This document shows, piece after piece, positions 42,675-51,428 of a DNA stretch of 64,000 nucleotides (the first letter of the stretch is position 1; each line of letters starts with the position of its first letter). Made by a program: the position numbers and the translations under genes. The notes beneath the pieces are model-generated. The model saw nothing but the letters and a program-made list of their open reading frames with translations, was not told the origin of the DNA and did not search any database. Source of the DNA: CAVQXR01 sp963717955 (GTDB lineage: Bacteria; Actinomycetota; Thermoleophilia; Gaiellales; Gaiellaceae); contig CAVQXR010000001.1 of the NCBI GenBank assembly GCA_963717955.1, positions 1,674,001 through 1,738,000 of the forward strand, read 5' to 3'.

Positions 42675-44069
42675 TCATCGGCGCTTGCGGTTCAGGACGT
42701 GGATCGCCCGCCCGAGCGCGACGAGCCCCGCCTCCTTGATCGCCTCGGACAGCGTCGGGTGCGGCGCCATGCCGTCGGCGACGGTCTCGACGGTCGCCTC
42801 CGCGTCGAGCGCGACGACGCCCACCTCGATCAGGTCGGTCACGTGCGGGCCCACCATCACGAGCCCGAGCAGCTCGCCGTAGCGGGACTCGTGGATCGAC
42901 TTCACGAAGCCGACCGTCTCGTTCTGCATCACGGCCCTCCCGTTCGCCGCGAACGGGAACTTGCCGACGACGACATCGTCCCCGTACTGCTCGCGGGCCT
43001 CGCGCTCGGTCAGACCGACGCCGGCGATCTCCGGGTCCGTGTAGACAGGTCGCGGCACGCCCCGGTTGTCGACCACCGCGTCGTGGCCGCAGGCGTTCTC
43101 GGCCGCTACCTCACCTTCGCGGAACGCCGTGTGCGCGAGCTGCCAGTGGCCGGCGACGTCCCCGACCGCGTAGACGTGGGGGAGGCTCGTACGGCGCCGC
43201 TCGTCGGTGCGAATGCCCGTACGCGGGTCGAACTCGACGCCGATCGCCTCGAGCCCGATACCGTCGACGACGGGCCCGCGGCCCGTGGCCACGAGCATCA
43301 GGTCGCAGTCGACGCGCTGCTCCCCGTCGAAGAAGACGGCCAGACCGTCACCGGTCTCCTCGACCCGGTCGCAGCGGGCGTCCAGATGCACGGTGATCCC
43401 GCGGCGCCGGAACTGCTTGAGCAGCTCGGCCGAGGCCTCGTCGTCCTCCTGCGGGACGAGCCGCGGCAGCATCTCGACGATCGTCACCTCCGAGCCGAAG
43501 CGCGAGAAGATCGAGGCGAACTCGCAGCCGATGATGCCGCCGCCCAGGATGACGAGCCGCCCCGGCACCGTGGACTGCGCGAGGAGACCGGTCGAATCGA
43601 CGCAGCGGTCCGAGTCGATCCCCGGGACCGGAGGCCGCAGCGGCCGGGCTCCGGTCGCGACGACCGCGTGCTCGAACCGGACGACCTCGCCGCCGTCGAC
43701 CGCGATCGTGTGCGGATCCGTGAACCGGCCCGCGCCCCGCACCCATTCGACGCCGTTCCCCTTGAAGAGCCCGGCGATCCCGTCCGTGTGCTGCTTCACG
43801 ACCGCGGCCTTCCACGCGTTGGCGGCGGCGAAGTCGAGCCGGGGCTCGCCGACCTGGACGCCGAGCTTCGGAAAGGTCTCCTTCGCCGCCTTCAGGCTGA
43901 ACGCGGTCTGCACCCAGGCCTTGGTCGGGATGCAGCCGACGTTCAGGCATGTCCCGCCAAGGCAGGGCTCCTTCTCGATGCAGACGGTCCTTGCGCCAAG
44001 CTGGGCGGCCCGGGTCGCGGCGCTGTAGCCGCCCGGCCCGCCGCCGAGGACGGCGACGTCGCACTCCAT
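42675..44069 (-). CDS. lpdA: Dihydrolipoyl dehydrogenase (E3)
   Basis: Flavoprotein reoxidising the lipoyl arm of the E2 encoded upstream. 464 residues: FAD motif VLGGGPGGYSAATRAAQLGA, redox disulfide GGTCLNVGCIPTKAW, NAD motif ILGGGIIGCEFASIFSRFG, ATGRGP segment and C-terminal HPTLSEAIKEA (catalytic His). A good AGGAG Shine-Dalgarno precedes the ATG, unlike the leaderless genes. It follows E1 alpha, E1 beta and E2 on the same strand. Confidence 0.97.
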   Translation of the reverse strand: MECDVAVLGGGPGGYSAATRAAQLGARTVCIEKEPCLGGTCLNVGCIPTKAWVQTAFSLKAAKETFPKLGVQVGEPRLDFAAANAWKAAVVKQHTDGIAGLFKGNGVEWVRGAGRFTDPHTIAVDGGEVVRFEHAVVATGARPLRPPVPGIDSDRCVDSTGLLAQSTVPGRLVILGGGIIGCEFASIFSRFGSEVTIVEMLPRLVPQEDDEASAELLKQFRRRGITVHLDARCDRVEETGDGLAVFFDGEQRVDCDLMLVATGRGPVVDGIGLEAIGVEFDPRTGIRTDERRRTSLPHVYAVGDVAGHWQLAHTAFREGEVAAENACGHDAVVDNRGVPRPVYTDPEIAGVGLTEREAREQYGDDVVVGKFPFAANGRAVMQNETVGFVKSIHESRYGELLGLVMVGPHVTDLIEVGVVALDAEATVETVADGMAPHPTLSEAIKEAGLVALGRAIHVLNRKRR

Positions 44070-44136
44070 GCAGGGTCTCCTCGGGTCGCGGGTTCGGTCT
44101 CGCCCGCGATCCTACCCGGAGTCACACGGCGAGCCG

Positions 44137-45411
44137 TCAGAGCGCGAGCGCGGGCTCCTCGAGCAGCGTCGCGAGCGTACGTAGGAACTCGGCCGCGGTC
44201 GCTCCGTCGAGCGCGCGATGATCGCACGAGAGCGTCATCTCCATGCGCGGACGGACGACCACCTGCCCGCCCTCGGCGACGACGCGATCGCCGATCGCAC
44301 CGACCGCCAGGATCGCCACCTGCGGCGGGTTGAGAACGGCGACGAACTGCTCGATGCCGTACATCCCGAGGTTCGAGATCGTGAAGGTCCCACCCTCGAC
44401 GTCGCTCGGCAGCAGCTTGTTCGAGCGGGTGCGGGCGACGAGCTCGACGCGCGCCGCCGCGAGCTCAGGGATCGAGAGCGACTCGCAGCCCCGGATCACC
44501 GGGACGACGAGGCCGTTCGGGATCGCGACCGCGATCCCGATGTTCGCCGACCGGAAGCGGTGGACCTCGGTCCCGGCGAAGTGCGCGTTCACGTCCGGAT
44601 GGCGCAGCAGCGCGACCGCGCAGAGCTTCGTCAGCACGTCGGAGTACGTCGGCCGGGCGCCGCCTTCCGGCGTCTGCTCGACGAGGCGCTCGCGCACCTC
44701 GATCACGCGTCGCATGTCGGCCGAGATCGAGATCGAGAAGTGGGGCGCCGACCAGGCTTCCGTCAGACGCTTGCCGATCAGCTTGCGGATCGTCGTCAGC
44801 TTCACGGTCTCGAACGCGTCCTCCTCGGCCCGCACGGGCGTCCCGGCCGGGGCGGCAGCGGCCGGAGCCGCGGCGGCTGGGGCCTCCGCGGCCGGGGCCT
44901 CGACGTCCTCCGCGACGATGCGCCCGTCGGGGCCGGTCCCCGCGACCCCGGACAGGTCGATTCCACGCTCCCGTGCGATCCGCCGCGCGAGTGGCGAGGC
45001 CTTGATCCGCCCGGTATCGCCGGTGGGCGTGGCGGGCGAGGGCTCCGCGGCGACCTCGTCCGCCGGGGCGGGCGGGCCTTCGTCGCGCGCCGGCTCCAGG
45101 TCCGACGCCGGGGCGGGCGCCTCGCCGGCCGGCGCCGGCGGGCCGGCGGCCGGGGCGGGAGCAAGCTCCTCGCCGGGCTCGCCGATCACGCAGAGCGGCT
45201 GCCCGACAGGAACCTCGGCCCCTTCCCCTGCGAGGATGCGCAGCAACGTGCCCGCGACGTCCGACTCGACCTCCTGGGTCACCTTCTCGGTGTCGACCTC
45301 GTAGATCGGCTCGCCCCTGGCGACCGTGTCGCCCTCGGCCTTCAACCAGCGCGTCACCGTGCCCGACTCCATGCCCTGACCGAGCCGGGGCATCGTGACC
45401 TCTGTCGCCAT
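44137..45411 (-). CDS. Dihydrolipoamide acyltransferase E2
   Basis: 424-residue E2 core of the 2-oxoacid dehydrogenase complex. One lipoyl domain (lipoyl lysine in EVDTEKVTQEVES, Lys43), a long Pro/Ala linker (about 80-130), a peripheral subunit-binding domain (ASPLARRIARERGIDLSGVA), a second Ala/Pro linker, and the catalytic domain with SCDHRALDGATAAEF near the end. Substrate (pyruvate, acetoin or branched 2-oxoacids) cannot be told from E2. The start at 45411 lies 4 bp after E1 beta. Confidence 0.93.
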   Translation of the reverse strand: MATEVTMPRLGQGMESGTVTRWLKAEGDTVARGEPIYEVDTEKVTQEVESDVAGTLLRILAGEGAEVPVGQPLCVIGEPGEELAPAPAAGPPAPAGEAPAPASDLEPARDEGPPAPADEVAAEPSPATPTGDTGRIKASPLARRIARERGIDLSGVAGTGPDGRIVAEDVEAPAAEAPAAAAPAAAAPAGTPVRAEEDAFETVKLTTIRKLIGKRLTEAWSAPHFSISISADMRRVIEVRERLVEQTPEGGARPTYSDVLTKLCAVALLRHPDVNAHFAGTEVHRFRSANIGIAVAIPNGLVVPVIRGCESLSIPELAAARVELVARTRSNKLLPSDVEGGTFTISNLGMYGIEQFVAVLNPPQVAILAVGAIGDRVVAEGGQVVVRPRMEMTLSCDHRALDGATAAEFLRTLATLLEEPALAL

Positions 45412-45415
45412 GGAC

Positions 45416-46396
45416 TTAGTCCTTCCCCACCGTTCGGCGGATCGCGCCGACGAGGTCCTCGACCTGCGGAACGACGTACTGCTCCATGACCGGCGCGAAC
45501 GGCAGCGGCGTGAACCTCGCCCCGACACGCTCGACCGGAGCGTCGAGCCAGTCGAACGCCCGCTCCTGGACGATCGCCGCGACCTCCGCTCCCCAGCCCA
45601 TCCGGCGGATCGCCTCGTGCGCGACGACACAGCGGTTCGTCTTGCGAACGGACGCGACCAGCGCCTCCTCGTCGAACGGGAGCAGCGTACGCGGGTCGAA
45701 GACCTCGACCGAGACCCCGTCCTCCTCGACCTCGACGGCCGCCTTCAGCGCGTCGTGGACGAGCCGGCCCGTCGCGACGACGGTCACGTCCTCGCCCTCC
45801 CGGTGGATCCGCGCCCGCCCGAGCTCGAGGGGTTCGATCTCCGGCGGGACGTCGCCCTTCACCGGGTAGAGCAGCCGGTGCTCGAAGAAGATCACCGGGT
45901 TGTCGTCGAAGATCGATGCGTACAGGAGGCTGCGCGCGTCCTCGGGCGTCGAGGGGTAGGCGACCTTGAGCCCGGGAACGTGCACGAACCACGCCTCGAG
46001 CTGCTGCGCGTGCTGGGCGCCCGGCGACCAGCCGGCTCCGCCCTGGGTGCGGATCGTCAGGGGAATCCGGTGCTGGCCGCCCGACATGTACCGGTGCTTC
46101 GCCGCCTGGTTGACGATCTGCTCCATCGCGAGCGTCGTGAAGTCCTGGTACATGATCTCGACGATCGGGCGCATCCCCTGCATCGCCGCCCCGATCCCGG
46201 CGCCGACGATCGCCATCTCCGAGATCGGCGTGTTGCGTACCCGCTCCGGCCCGAACTCCGCGAGCATCCCCTGGGTGACGCCCATCGAGCCGCCCATCTC
46301 GGCGATGTCCTCCCCCATCAGGAACACGTCGTCGTCGTCGCGCATGGCCTGCGCCATGGCGTCCCGAACGGCTTCGCGGTAGGTCATCTCGGGCAT
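45416..46396 (-). CDS. 2-oxoacid dehydrogenase E1 beta
   Basis: Thiamine-diphosphate-dependent E1, beta subunit, 326 residues from the ATG at 46396 (MPEMTYREAVRDAMAQAM). Features: FLMGEDIAEMGGSMGVTQGM, TPISEMAIVGAGIGAAMQGM, EIMYQDFTTLAMEQIVNQAA, RTQGGAGWSPGAQHAQQLEA. The GAQHSQ-type motif and overall length match both pyruvate dehydrogenase and acetoin dehydrogenase (AcoB) proteins. Between E1 alpha and E2. Confidence 0.93.
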   Translation of the reverse strand: MPEMTYREAVRDAMAQAMRDDDDVFLMGEDIAEMGGSMGVTQGMLAEFGPERVRNTPISEMAIVGAGIGAAMQGMRPIVEIMYQDFTTLAMEQIVNQAAKHRYMSGGQHRIPLTIRTQGGAGWSPGAQHAQQLEAWFVHVPGLKVAYPSTPEDARSLLYASIFDDNPVIFFEHRLLYPVKGDVPPEIEPLELGRARIHREGEDVTVVATGRLVHDALKAAVEVEEDGVSVEVFDPRTLLPFDEEALVASVRKTNRCVVAHEAIRRMGWGAEVAAIVQERAFDWLDAPVERVGARFTPLPFAPVMEQYVVPQVEDLVGAIRRTVGKD

Positions 46397-46419
46397 CGGG
46401 CAGCCTCCAGGAGCGCGCG

Positions 46420-47391
46420 CTACGCGTACACGTTCTCGAGCGCGTCCTCGGGTCGGGGGTCGGTGCCGCTCTTGGAGAACTCCACCGAGCCCTCGACGAG
46501 CTCGGCGACCTCTTGCTCCATCGCCTCCCACTCGTCCTCTGCGACCTCGAGCGTGGCACGCAGCTTCTCGATCGGGTCCTGCGTCGCTCGCGCCTCGTGC
46601 ACCTCGTCACGCGAGCGGTAGACCTGCGGGTCGCCGACGAAGTGGCCGGTGAGCCGGAACGTGTGCGCGAGCAGGAAGACGGGCCCCCTGCCCTCCCGGG
46701 CGTGGGCAAGCGCGCGGCGCGCCGCGGTGTAGACGGCCTCGACGTCCTGGCCGTCGACCGTGACCGCATGCATCCCGTAGGCGACGGCGCGCTTGGCGAG
46801 ATCCTGGATCGGCAGCTGCTGCCAGGCGGGGGTCGACTCCGCGTAGCCGTTGTCCTCGCAGACGTAGACCGCCGGCAGCCCCCAGAGCTGGGCGAGGTTC
46901 AGCGACTCGTGGAAGTGCCCGATGTTCGTCGCCCCGTCGCCGAAGAACGCGACGGAGACCCGGGGCTCGCCGCGCAGCTTGAACGCGAGCGCGGCACCGG
47001 TGATCGCGGGGAGCCCCCCGCCGACGACGGCGTTGGCCCCGAGGTTCCCGCGCGCGACGTCGTAGAGGTGCATCGAGCCGCCGTAGCCGCGGCTGCACCC
47101 CTCGACCTTGCCGTACATCTCGGCCATCACCTCGTTCGGGTGTGTCCCCTTCGCGAGCGTATGGGCGTGCGCGCGATGGGTCGTCGCGATCACGTCGCCG
47201 TCCTCGAGCGCGCGGCAGACGCCGACCGCCACGGCCTCCTGCCCGATCGCCACGTGGAGGAACCCCGCGAGGTCGCCCGCGCGGAACCGCTCCTCGACCT
47301 TTTCCTCGAAGCGGCGGATGAGGAGCATCTCCCGCAGGAAGTCGAGGAGTGTCTCCCGGGAAAGCACGCGCCCCTCCCGTACCGTGGTCAC
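46420..47391 (-). CDS. 2-oxoacid dehydrogenase E1 alpha
   Basis: E1 alpha subunit, 323 residues. ThDP motif FFGDGATNIGHFHESLNLAQ ending in CEDN, with IGQEAVAVGVCRALEDGD and GYGGSMHLYDVARGNLGANA before it and the HTFRLTGHFVGDP loop after. Closest in look to acetoin dehydrogenase AcoA or the E1 alpha of Gram-positive pyruvate dehydrogenase; no AcoX, AcoR or acetoin reductase gene is present, so pyruvate is equally likely. GTG start, first gene of the E1-E2-E3 operon. Confidence 0.92.
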   Translation of the reverse strand: MTTVREGRVLSRETLLDFLREMLLIRRFEEKVEERFRAGDLAGFLHVAIGQEAVAVGVCRALEDGDVIATTHRAHAHTLAKGTHPNEVMAEMYGKVEGCSRGYGGSMHLYDVARGNLGANAVVGGGLPAITGAALAFKLRGEPRVSVAFFGDGATNIGHFHESLNLAQLWGLPAVYVCEDNGYAESTPAWQQLPIQDLAKRAVAYGMHAVTVDGQDVEAVYTAARRALAHAREGRGPVFLLAHTFRLTGHFVGDPQVYRSRDEVHEARATQDPIEKLRATLEVAEDEWEAMEQEVAELVEGSVEFSKSGTDPRPEDALENVYA

Positions 47392-47419
47392 GTTGCGTCA
47401 CGCTACCAGAGCGCGTGAA

Positions 47420-47425
47420 TACAAT
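47420..47425 (+). promoter_or_regulatory. Putative -10 box of the duplicated-domain gene
   Basis: TACAAT on the plus strand, 7 nt before the GTG at 47433. On the other strand a weaker TAGCGT (47400-47405) lies 8 nt before the E1 alpha start, so this 41-bp gap may hold two divergent promoters. Confidence 0.5.
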
Positions 47426-47432
47426 CGCGGGC

Positions 47433-48077
47433 GTGAACGCCGCGGAGCGCTTCGCCGAGATCCTCGACGGTCTTCCCGAGCGGTGGTCGGAGGCGGACGT
47501 CCTTCTGACCGTGCCGGACGGCGAGGCTGCCGACCGCGCGGCGGTCACGCTCGCCTCGCTCGCGCCCGGGCGTACCGGAACGTCGTTCCGGCTGCGGTTC
47601 TCGGCCGCCGGGCACAGCGCGCCGTCGGCCGACGCCGTCTACCGGATCCTCCGACGGCTCGATGTGCAGGGGCTCGACGCGCGTCTCACCGTGACCGCGG
47701 AGGCCGTGGCGGCCGCCGCCGGAGGTGCGCGCCCCGCGCTGGCGGCGGGCTTCGACGCCGCCACGGCCGGGCTGCCCGCGGACTGGTCCGACCTCTACCT
47801 CGAGGTCGAGCTCACATCGCCGGACGACATCGACCGCGCCGCGGTCGAGCTCGGCCCCGTCAACCCGTTCCTCGAGGGGACACGGCCGCCGGCGTTCCGC
47901 TTCCGGGCCGCCCGCCGGTTCGGCTACGGGACCGCGCCCCAGATGACCCGCCGCGCGCTCGCACGCCTCGACGAGGCGGGAATCGCCGGCCGTCTGCGCG
48001 TGCTGCGCGTCATCTCCGAGAACGAGCCTGTCCTGACCCAGGGCCCGGTCTGGCGCGAGCGGGGCCGGTCCGTCTAG
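47433..48077 (+). CDS. Protein of unknown function with an internal duplication
   Basis: 214 residues, no signal peptide or membrane helix. Residues about 13-90 and 113-194 are related to each other: GLPERWSEADVLLTVPD matches GLPADWSDLYLEVELTSPDD, both continue with DRAAV and an FRLRF/FRFRA strand, and both end with a helix (RILRRLDVQGLDARL and RALARLDEAGIAGRLRV). So it is a tandem repeat of one alpha/beta domain. I do not recognise the domain. GTG at 47433 is chosen because of the TACAAT box; an in-frame GTG at 47415 would add six residues. Divergent from the 2-oxoacid dehydrogenase operon. Confidence 0.75.
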   Translation: MNAAERFAEILDGLPERWSEADVLLTVPDGEAADRAAVTLASLAPGRTGTSFRLRFSAAGHSAPSADAVYRILRRLDVQGLDARLTVTAEAVAAAAGGARPALAAGFDAATAGLPADWSDLYLEVELTSPDDIDRAAVELGPVNPFLEGTRPPAFRFRAARRFGYGTAPQMTRRALARLDEAGIAGRLRVLRVISENEPVLTQGPVWRERGRSV

Positions 48078-48080
48078 GAG

Positions 48081-48986
48081 CTACCCCACCGGCACGGCCG
48101 GCAGGACGATGGAGAAGTGGCCGAAGTCGGCCGCGACGACCTCCTCGTCGAGAAAGCCCGCCGACGGTCTCAGCTCGACCTCTCCCGCTGCGACCGCCTC
48201 GCCGGCATCGGCCAGCTCCGCAAGGAGCCGGGGCGGCACCGCTGGCCGAAGGCAGTGCGCGGCGTAGACGACGCGGACCGCCGGCCTCACCTCGTCGGCG
48301 AGCCGGCGTGCCGACCGCGCCCAGGCTGCCACGTCCCCGCCCGCGAACTGGAGGAAGTGCGGCCCGTAGTAGGCCTGATCCTGCGCGAAGAGGATTCCCC
48401 TGCGCTCGTCGACGAGACAGACGTGATCCGCGGCGTGACCTGGCGTGTGCACGACGCGGAGCTTGCGGTCGCCGAGGTCGAGCACGTCCCCGTCGGCGAG
48501 CGTTCCCGTCGCGGCCGGCGGTTCGATACGCCAGTCCTCGAGCTCGAGGCCGGGCGGGGGCCAGGGACGTACCTCCTCGTCGGGGCCGAGCAGGAAGGCG
48601 TGGGCCGCTCGGTCGGCATCGAGCAGCGAGCTCCAGACGTCGCGAATCCCGGCACAGGCCTCCCAGTACGCGGCGAGCAGGGCGCGTGGCACGGGCTCGG
48701 CCACGGCCTCGGCGCCGGCCTCGTGCACGAGGCGCGCGGCGAACTCGTGGTTGCCCCCGACGTGGTCGAAGTGGGCATGCGAGGTCACGACGTCGATCGG
48801 GCCGGGTGCGACTGGCTCGACGGCGGCGCGGATGCTGGCCACCCCCAGGCCGGTGTCGAGGAGGATCGACCGCTCGCTGCCGCCGATCAGCCACGAGCAG
48901 ACGTGACCGGGCTCGGCGACGAGGTGGACGCCCGGCTCGAGCTCGCCGACCCGGAACCAGGGAAGCATCCCGGAGGCAGCGCTCAC
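48081..48986 (-). CDS. Metallo-beta-lactamase-fold hydrolase
   Basis: 301 residues with the MBL metal motif TSHAHFDHVGGNHEF (HxHxDH), HTPGHAADHVCLVD (third histidine) and the aspartate in FAQDQAYYGP. Glyoxalase-II-like fold; substrate unknown. Its ATG at 48986 overlaps the pheT stop (48983), so it is cotranslated with pheT, and its end converges on the duplicated-domain gene. Ordinary composition. Confidence 0.88.
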   Translation of the reverse strand: MSAASGMLPWFRVGELEPGVHLVAEPGHVCSWLIGGSERSILLDTGLGVASIRAAVEPVAPGPIDVVTSHAHFDHVGGNHEFAARLVHEAGAEAVAEPVPRALLAAYWEACAGIRDVWSSLLDADRAAHAFLLGPDEEVRPWPPPGLELEDWRIEPPAATGTLADGDVLDLGDRKLRVVHTPGHAADHVCLVDERRGILFAQDQAYYGPHFLQFAGGDVAAWARSARRLADEVRPAVRVVYAAHCLRPAVPPRLLAELADAGEAVAAGEVELRPSAGFLDEEVVAADFGHFSIVLPAVPVG

Positions 48987-51337
48987 GCGCGCAGCTCGGC
49001 GCCGAAGCGCGCGGCGAGCCCGGCGACGATGCGCTCGCGGAGCACGCGCGCGTCCTCGTCGGAGAGCGTTCGCTCGGGCGACTGGAACGCGACCCGCAAC
49101 GCCACCGACTTCCTGCCCTCAGGCACCTGGCCTCCCCGGTAGACGTCGAAGACCGCCGCCTCGCGCAGCTCCTGCCCGGCGGCATCGTGCGCCGCCCGCA
49201 CGAGCTCGCCCGCGAGCACGTCCTCGGGGACGACGAACGCCAGATCCTGCCGGACGGCGGGATAGGTGATCACGTCCTCGTACAGGACCCGGTCGGGCAC
49301 CTCCGCGAACAGCGTCGCGAGATCGAGCTCGAAGATCCCCCAGGAGCCCGGGAGGCGCGTCGGGTGGAGCTCCCCGAGCCAGCCGGCGTCGGCCGAGGTG
49401 CCGCCGACCAGGGTCGAGACGGCCGCGGCAGCGCCGGGGTGCAGCCACGGGCGCGGGGAGCGCTCGAGCAGCGGCTGGATCTGCAGCGCATCGTGGATCG
49501 CCTCCACCGCCCCCTTCGCGCGCTCGTAGCCGGTGAACGGGTCGTCCCCCTGGACGATCCCGCCGACGCGCCAGCGCTCGTCCGGGAGCTGCGCGCCCGC
49601 CGGCAGGTAGGCCCGCGCCACTTCGAAGAGGGCGATCCGGTCGTTCGCGGCGTCGAGGTTGTGCTGCGCGGCGCCGACGAGCCCCTCGACGAGCGTGGTC
49701 CGGAGGATCGCGTGCTCGGCCGACAGCGGCTCCGCCAGACGCAGCGCCCGGAGCTCCGGGTCGACCGCGGCGAGGCTCCACGTGTACGCCTCGGAGAGGC
49801 CAGCGCCGACGAGGACGTCCTCGACGAGCCGCCTGAGGCGCTGCTCCTGGGTCAGAAGCCCGAACATGGCCCGCCGCGCCGGAAGCGTGAACGGCACGCG
49901 CTCCAGCCCGTGGACGCGGGCGATCTCCTCGACGAGGTCGATCTCACGGGTCACGTCGCGGGCGCGCCACGACGGGATCGTGACCCTCCACGCCGGCGCT
50001 TCCTCGTCGACCTCGAAGCCGAGGCGCCCGAGGATCGCCACCTGCTCGGCCGGCGTGATCTCCACCCCCACCACCGCCGAGGCGCGGCTCGGGCGCAGGC
50101 TCGTCGCCGGCCGGGCGGGCGCCTCGACACTCACGTCGGCCGCGCCCGCGTAGCGGCCGCCCGTGAGCTCGGCGAGGAGCGCGGTCGCCCGCTCGGCGGC
50201 CGGGCCGGCGAGCTGGGGGTCGACACCCTTCTCCCAGCGGCTCGATGCCTCGCTGCGCAGGCCGAGGCGCTCCGAGGTCGCGAGGATCCCGACCGGCTCG
50301 AAGCTCGCCGCCTCGAGCAGCACGTCGGTCGTCGTCTCGCCGACCTCCGTCTCGAGGCCGCCCATGATCCCGGCGATCGCCACGGCGCGGAGCGCGTCCG
50401 TGATCAGGAGCTCCGCCGGGTCGAGCCGGCGCGCGACGCCGTCGAGGGTGACCAGCTCCTCGCCCGCGCGCGCGCGGCGAACTCCGATCCGTCCTCCGGC
50501 GAGCCGCTCGAAGTCGAATGCATGGAGCGGGCTTCCGAGCTCGAGCATGACGTAGTTCGTGACGTCGACGACGTTCGAGATCGAGCGCACGCCGGCACAG
50601 CGGAGCCGCGCCTTCATCCACCACGGGGACTCGCCGATGCGGCACCCGCGAAAGATCCGGCCGAGGTAGCGCGGGCAGCCGGCGGGGTCAGCGACGTCGA
50701 TCTCGAGCGTCTCGGCCTCGGCCGGCAGGGGAAGCTGTCCGCCCGTACCGGGCATGGGCGCGAGCGCGAGGTCGTACAGCGCAGCGATCTCGCGCGCGAC
50801 GCCGTACACCGAGAGGAGATCGGAGCGGTTGGCGGTCAGCTCGATCTCGAGCACCTCGTCGTGCACCGGCAGGACGTCGGCGAGCGGCGTGCCCGGCGCG
50901 ATCCCGTCGGGGAGGACGATGATGCCCGAGTGGTCGGGGCCGAGGTCGAGCTCGTCCTCGGCGAGGATCATCCCCTCCGACACTTCCCCGCGGAGCTTCG
51001 CGCGCTCGAGCGTGCGCCCGTCCGGGAGGACGGCGCCCGGGGCGGCGACGCAGACGGTGGCCCCCGCGCCGAAGTTCCAGGCGCCGCAGACGATCTGCCG
51101 TGGCTCTGCGGCGCCGACGTCCACCCGACAGAGCTGGAGGCGGTCGGCGTTCGGGTGCTTGCCGGCCTCGAGCACCCGTCCGACGACGAACCGGCCGAGG
51201 TTGTCGCCCTCGTCCGGCACGCCCCGGCGTGTGATCCGCTCGACCTCGGCCGAGGCGACGGCAATCCGCTCGGCCAGCTCCGGAAGCGGCATGTCGATCG
51301 CGACGAACTCGCGCAGCCAGGACAGCGCGATCCTCAT
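48983..51337 (-). CDS. pheT: Phenylalanyl-tRNA synthetase beta subunit
   Basis: 784 residues, full-length beta chain. EMAP-like tRNA-binding domain at about 40-150 (VVGRVLEAGKHPNADRLQLC), B3/B4 editing domain (VVDVTNYVMLELGSPLHAFD), B5 domain, catalytic-like core (EARRWEKGVDP-type SRWEKGVDPQLAGPAAE) and the C-terminal ferredoxin-fold anticodon-binding domain (DLAFVVPEDVLAGELVRAAH). ATG at 51337; an 88-bp spacer holding a palindromic element separates it from pheS. Confidence 0.96.
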   Translation of the reverse strand: MRIALSWLREFVAIDMPLPELAERIAVASAEVERITRRGVPDEGDNLGRFVVGRVLEAGKHPNADRLQLCRVDVGAAEPRQIVCGAWNFGAGATVCVAAPGAVLPDGRTLERAKLRGEVSEGMILAEDELDLGPDHSGIIVLPDGIAPGTPLADVLPVHDEVLEIELTANRSDLLSVYGVAREIAALYDLALAPMPGTGGQLPLPAEAETLEIDVADPAGCPRYLGRIFRGCRIGESPWWMKARLRCAGVRSISNVVDVTNYVMLELGSPLHAFDFERLAGGRIGVRRARAGEELVTLDGVARRLDPAELLITDALRAVAIAGIMGGLETEVGETTTDVLLEAASFEPVGILATSERLGLRSEASSRWEKGVDPQLAGPAAERATALLAELTGGRYAGAADVSVEAPARPATSLRPSRASAVVGVEITPAEQVAILGRLGFEVDEEAPAWRVTIPSWRARDVTREIDLVEEIARVHGLERVPFTLPARRAMFGLLTQEQRLRRLVEDVLVGAGLSEAYTWSLAAVDPELRALRLAEPLSAEHAILRTTLVEGLVGAAQHNLDAANDRIALFEVARAYLPAGAQLPDERWRVGGIVQGDDPFTGYERAKGAVEAIHDALQIQPLLERSPRPWLHPGAAAAVSTLVGGTSADAGWLGELHPTRLPGSWGIFELDLATLFAEVPDRVLYEDVITYPAVRQDLAFVVPEDVLAGELVRAAHDAAGQELREAAVFDVYRGGQVPEGRKSVALRVAFQSPERTLSDEDARVLRERIVAGLAARFGAELRA

Positions 51338-51357
51338 CGGCCCTCACGCATCGCCAC

Positions 51358-51428
51358 GTGCTCCGTCTCGGGACTCGTTATGCGCTCCGGGCGGCTGGAG
51401 CATCCAGGGGATCCGAGACGGGGCACTA
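51358..51428. repeat. Short palindromic element between pheS and pheT
   Basis: Ends GTGCTCCGTCTCGG (51358-51371) and CCGAGACGGGGCAC (51413-51426) pair at 13 of 14 positions, enclosing a smaller hairpin ATGCGCTCC/GGAGCAT. The right edge CACTA forms the TAG stop of pheS. The terminal pattern AGTGC.CCGTC and the position at a stop codon match the 164-bp repeats, but the long arms and the GGACGCAGGGAG loop are missing. Confidence 0.65.
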
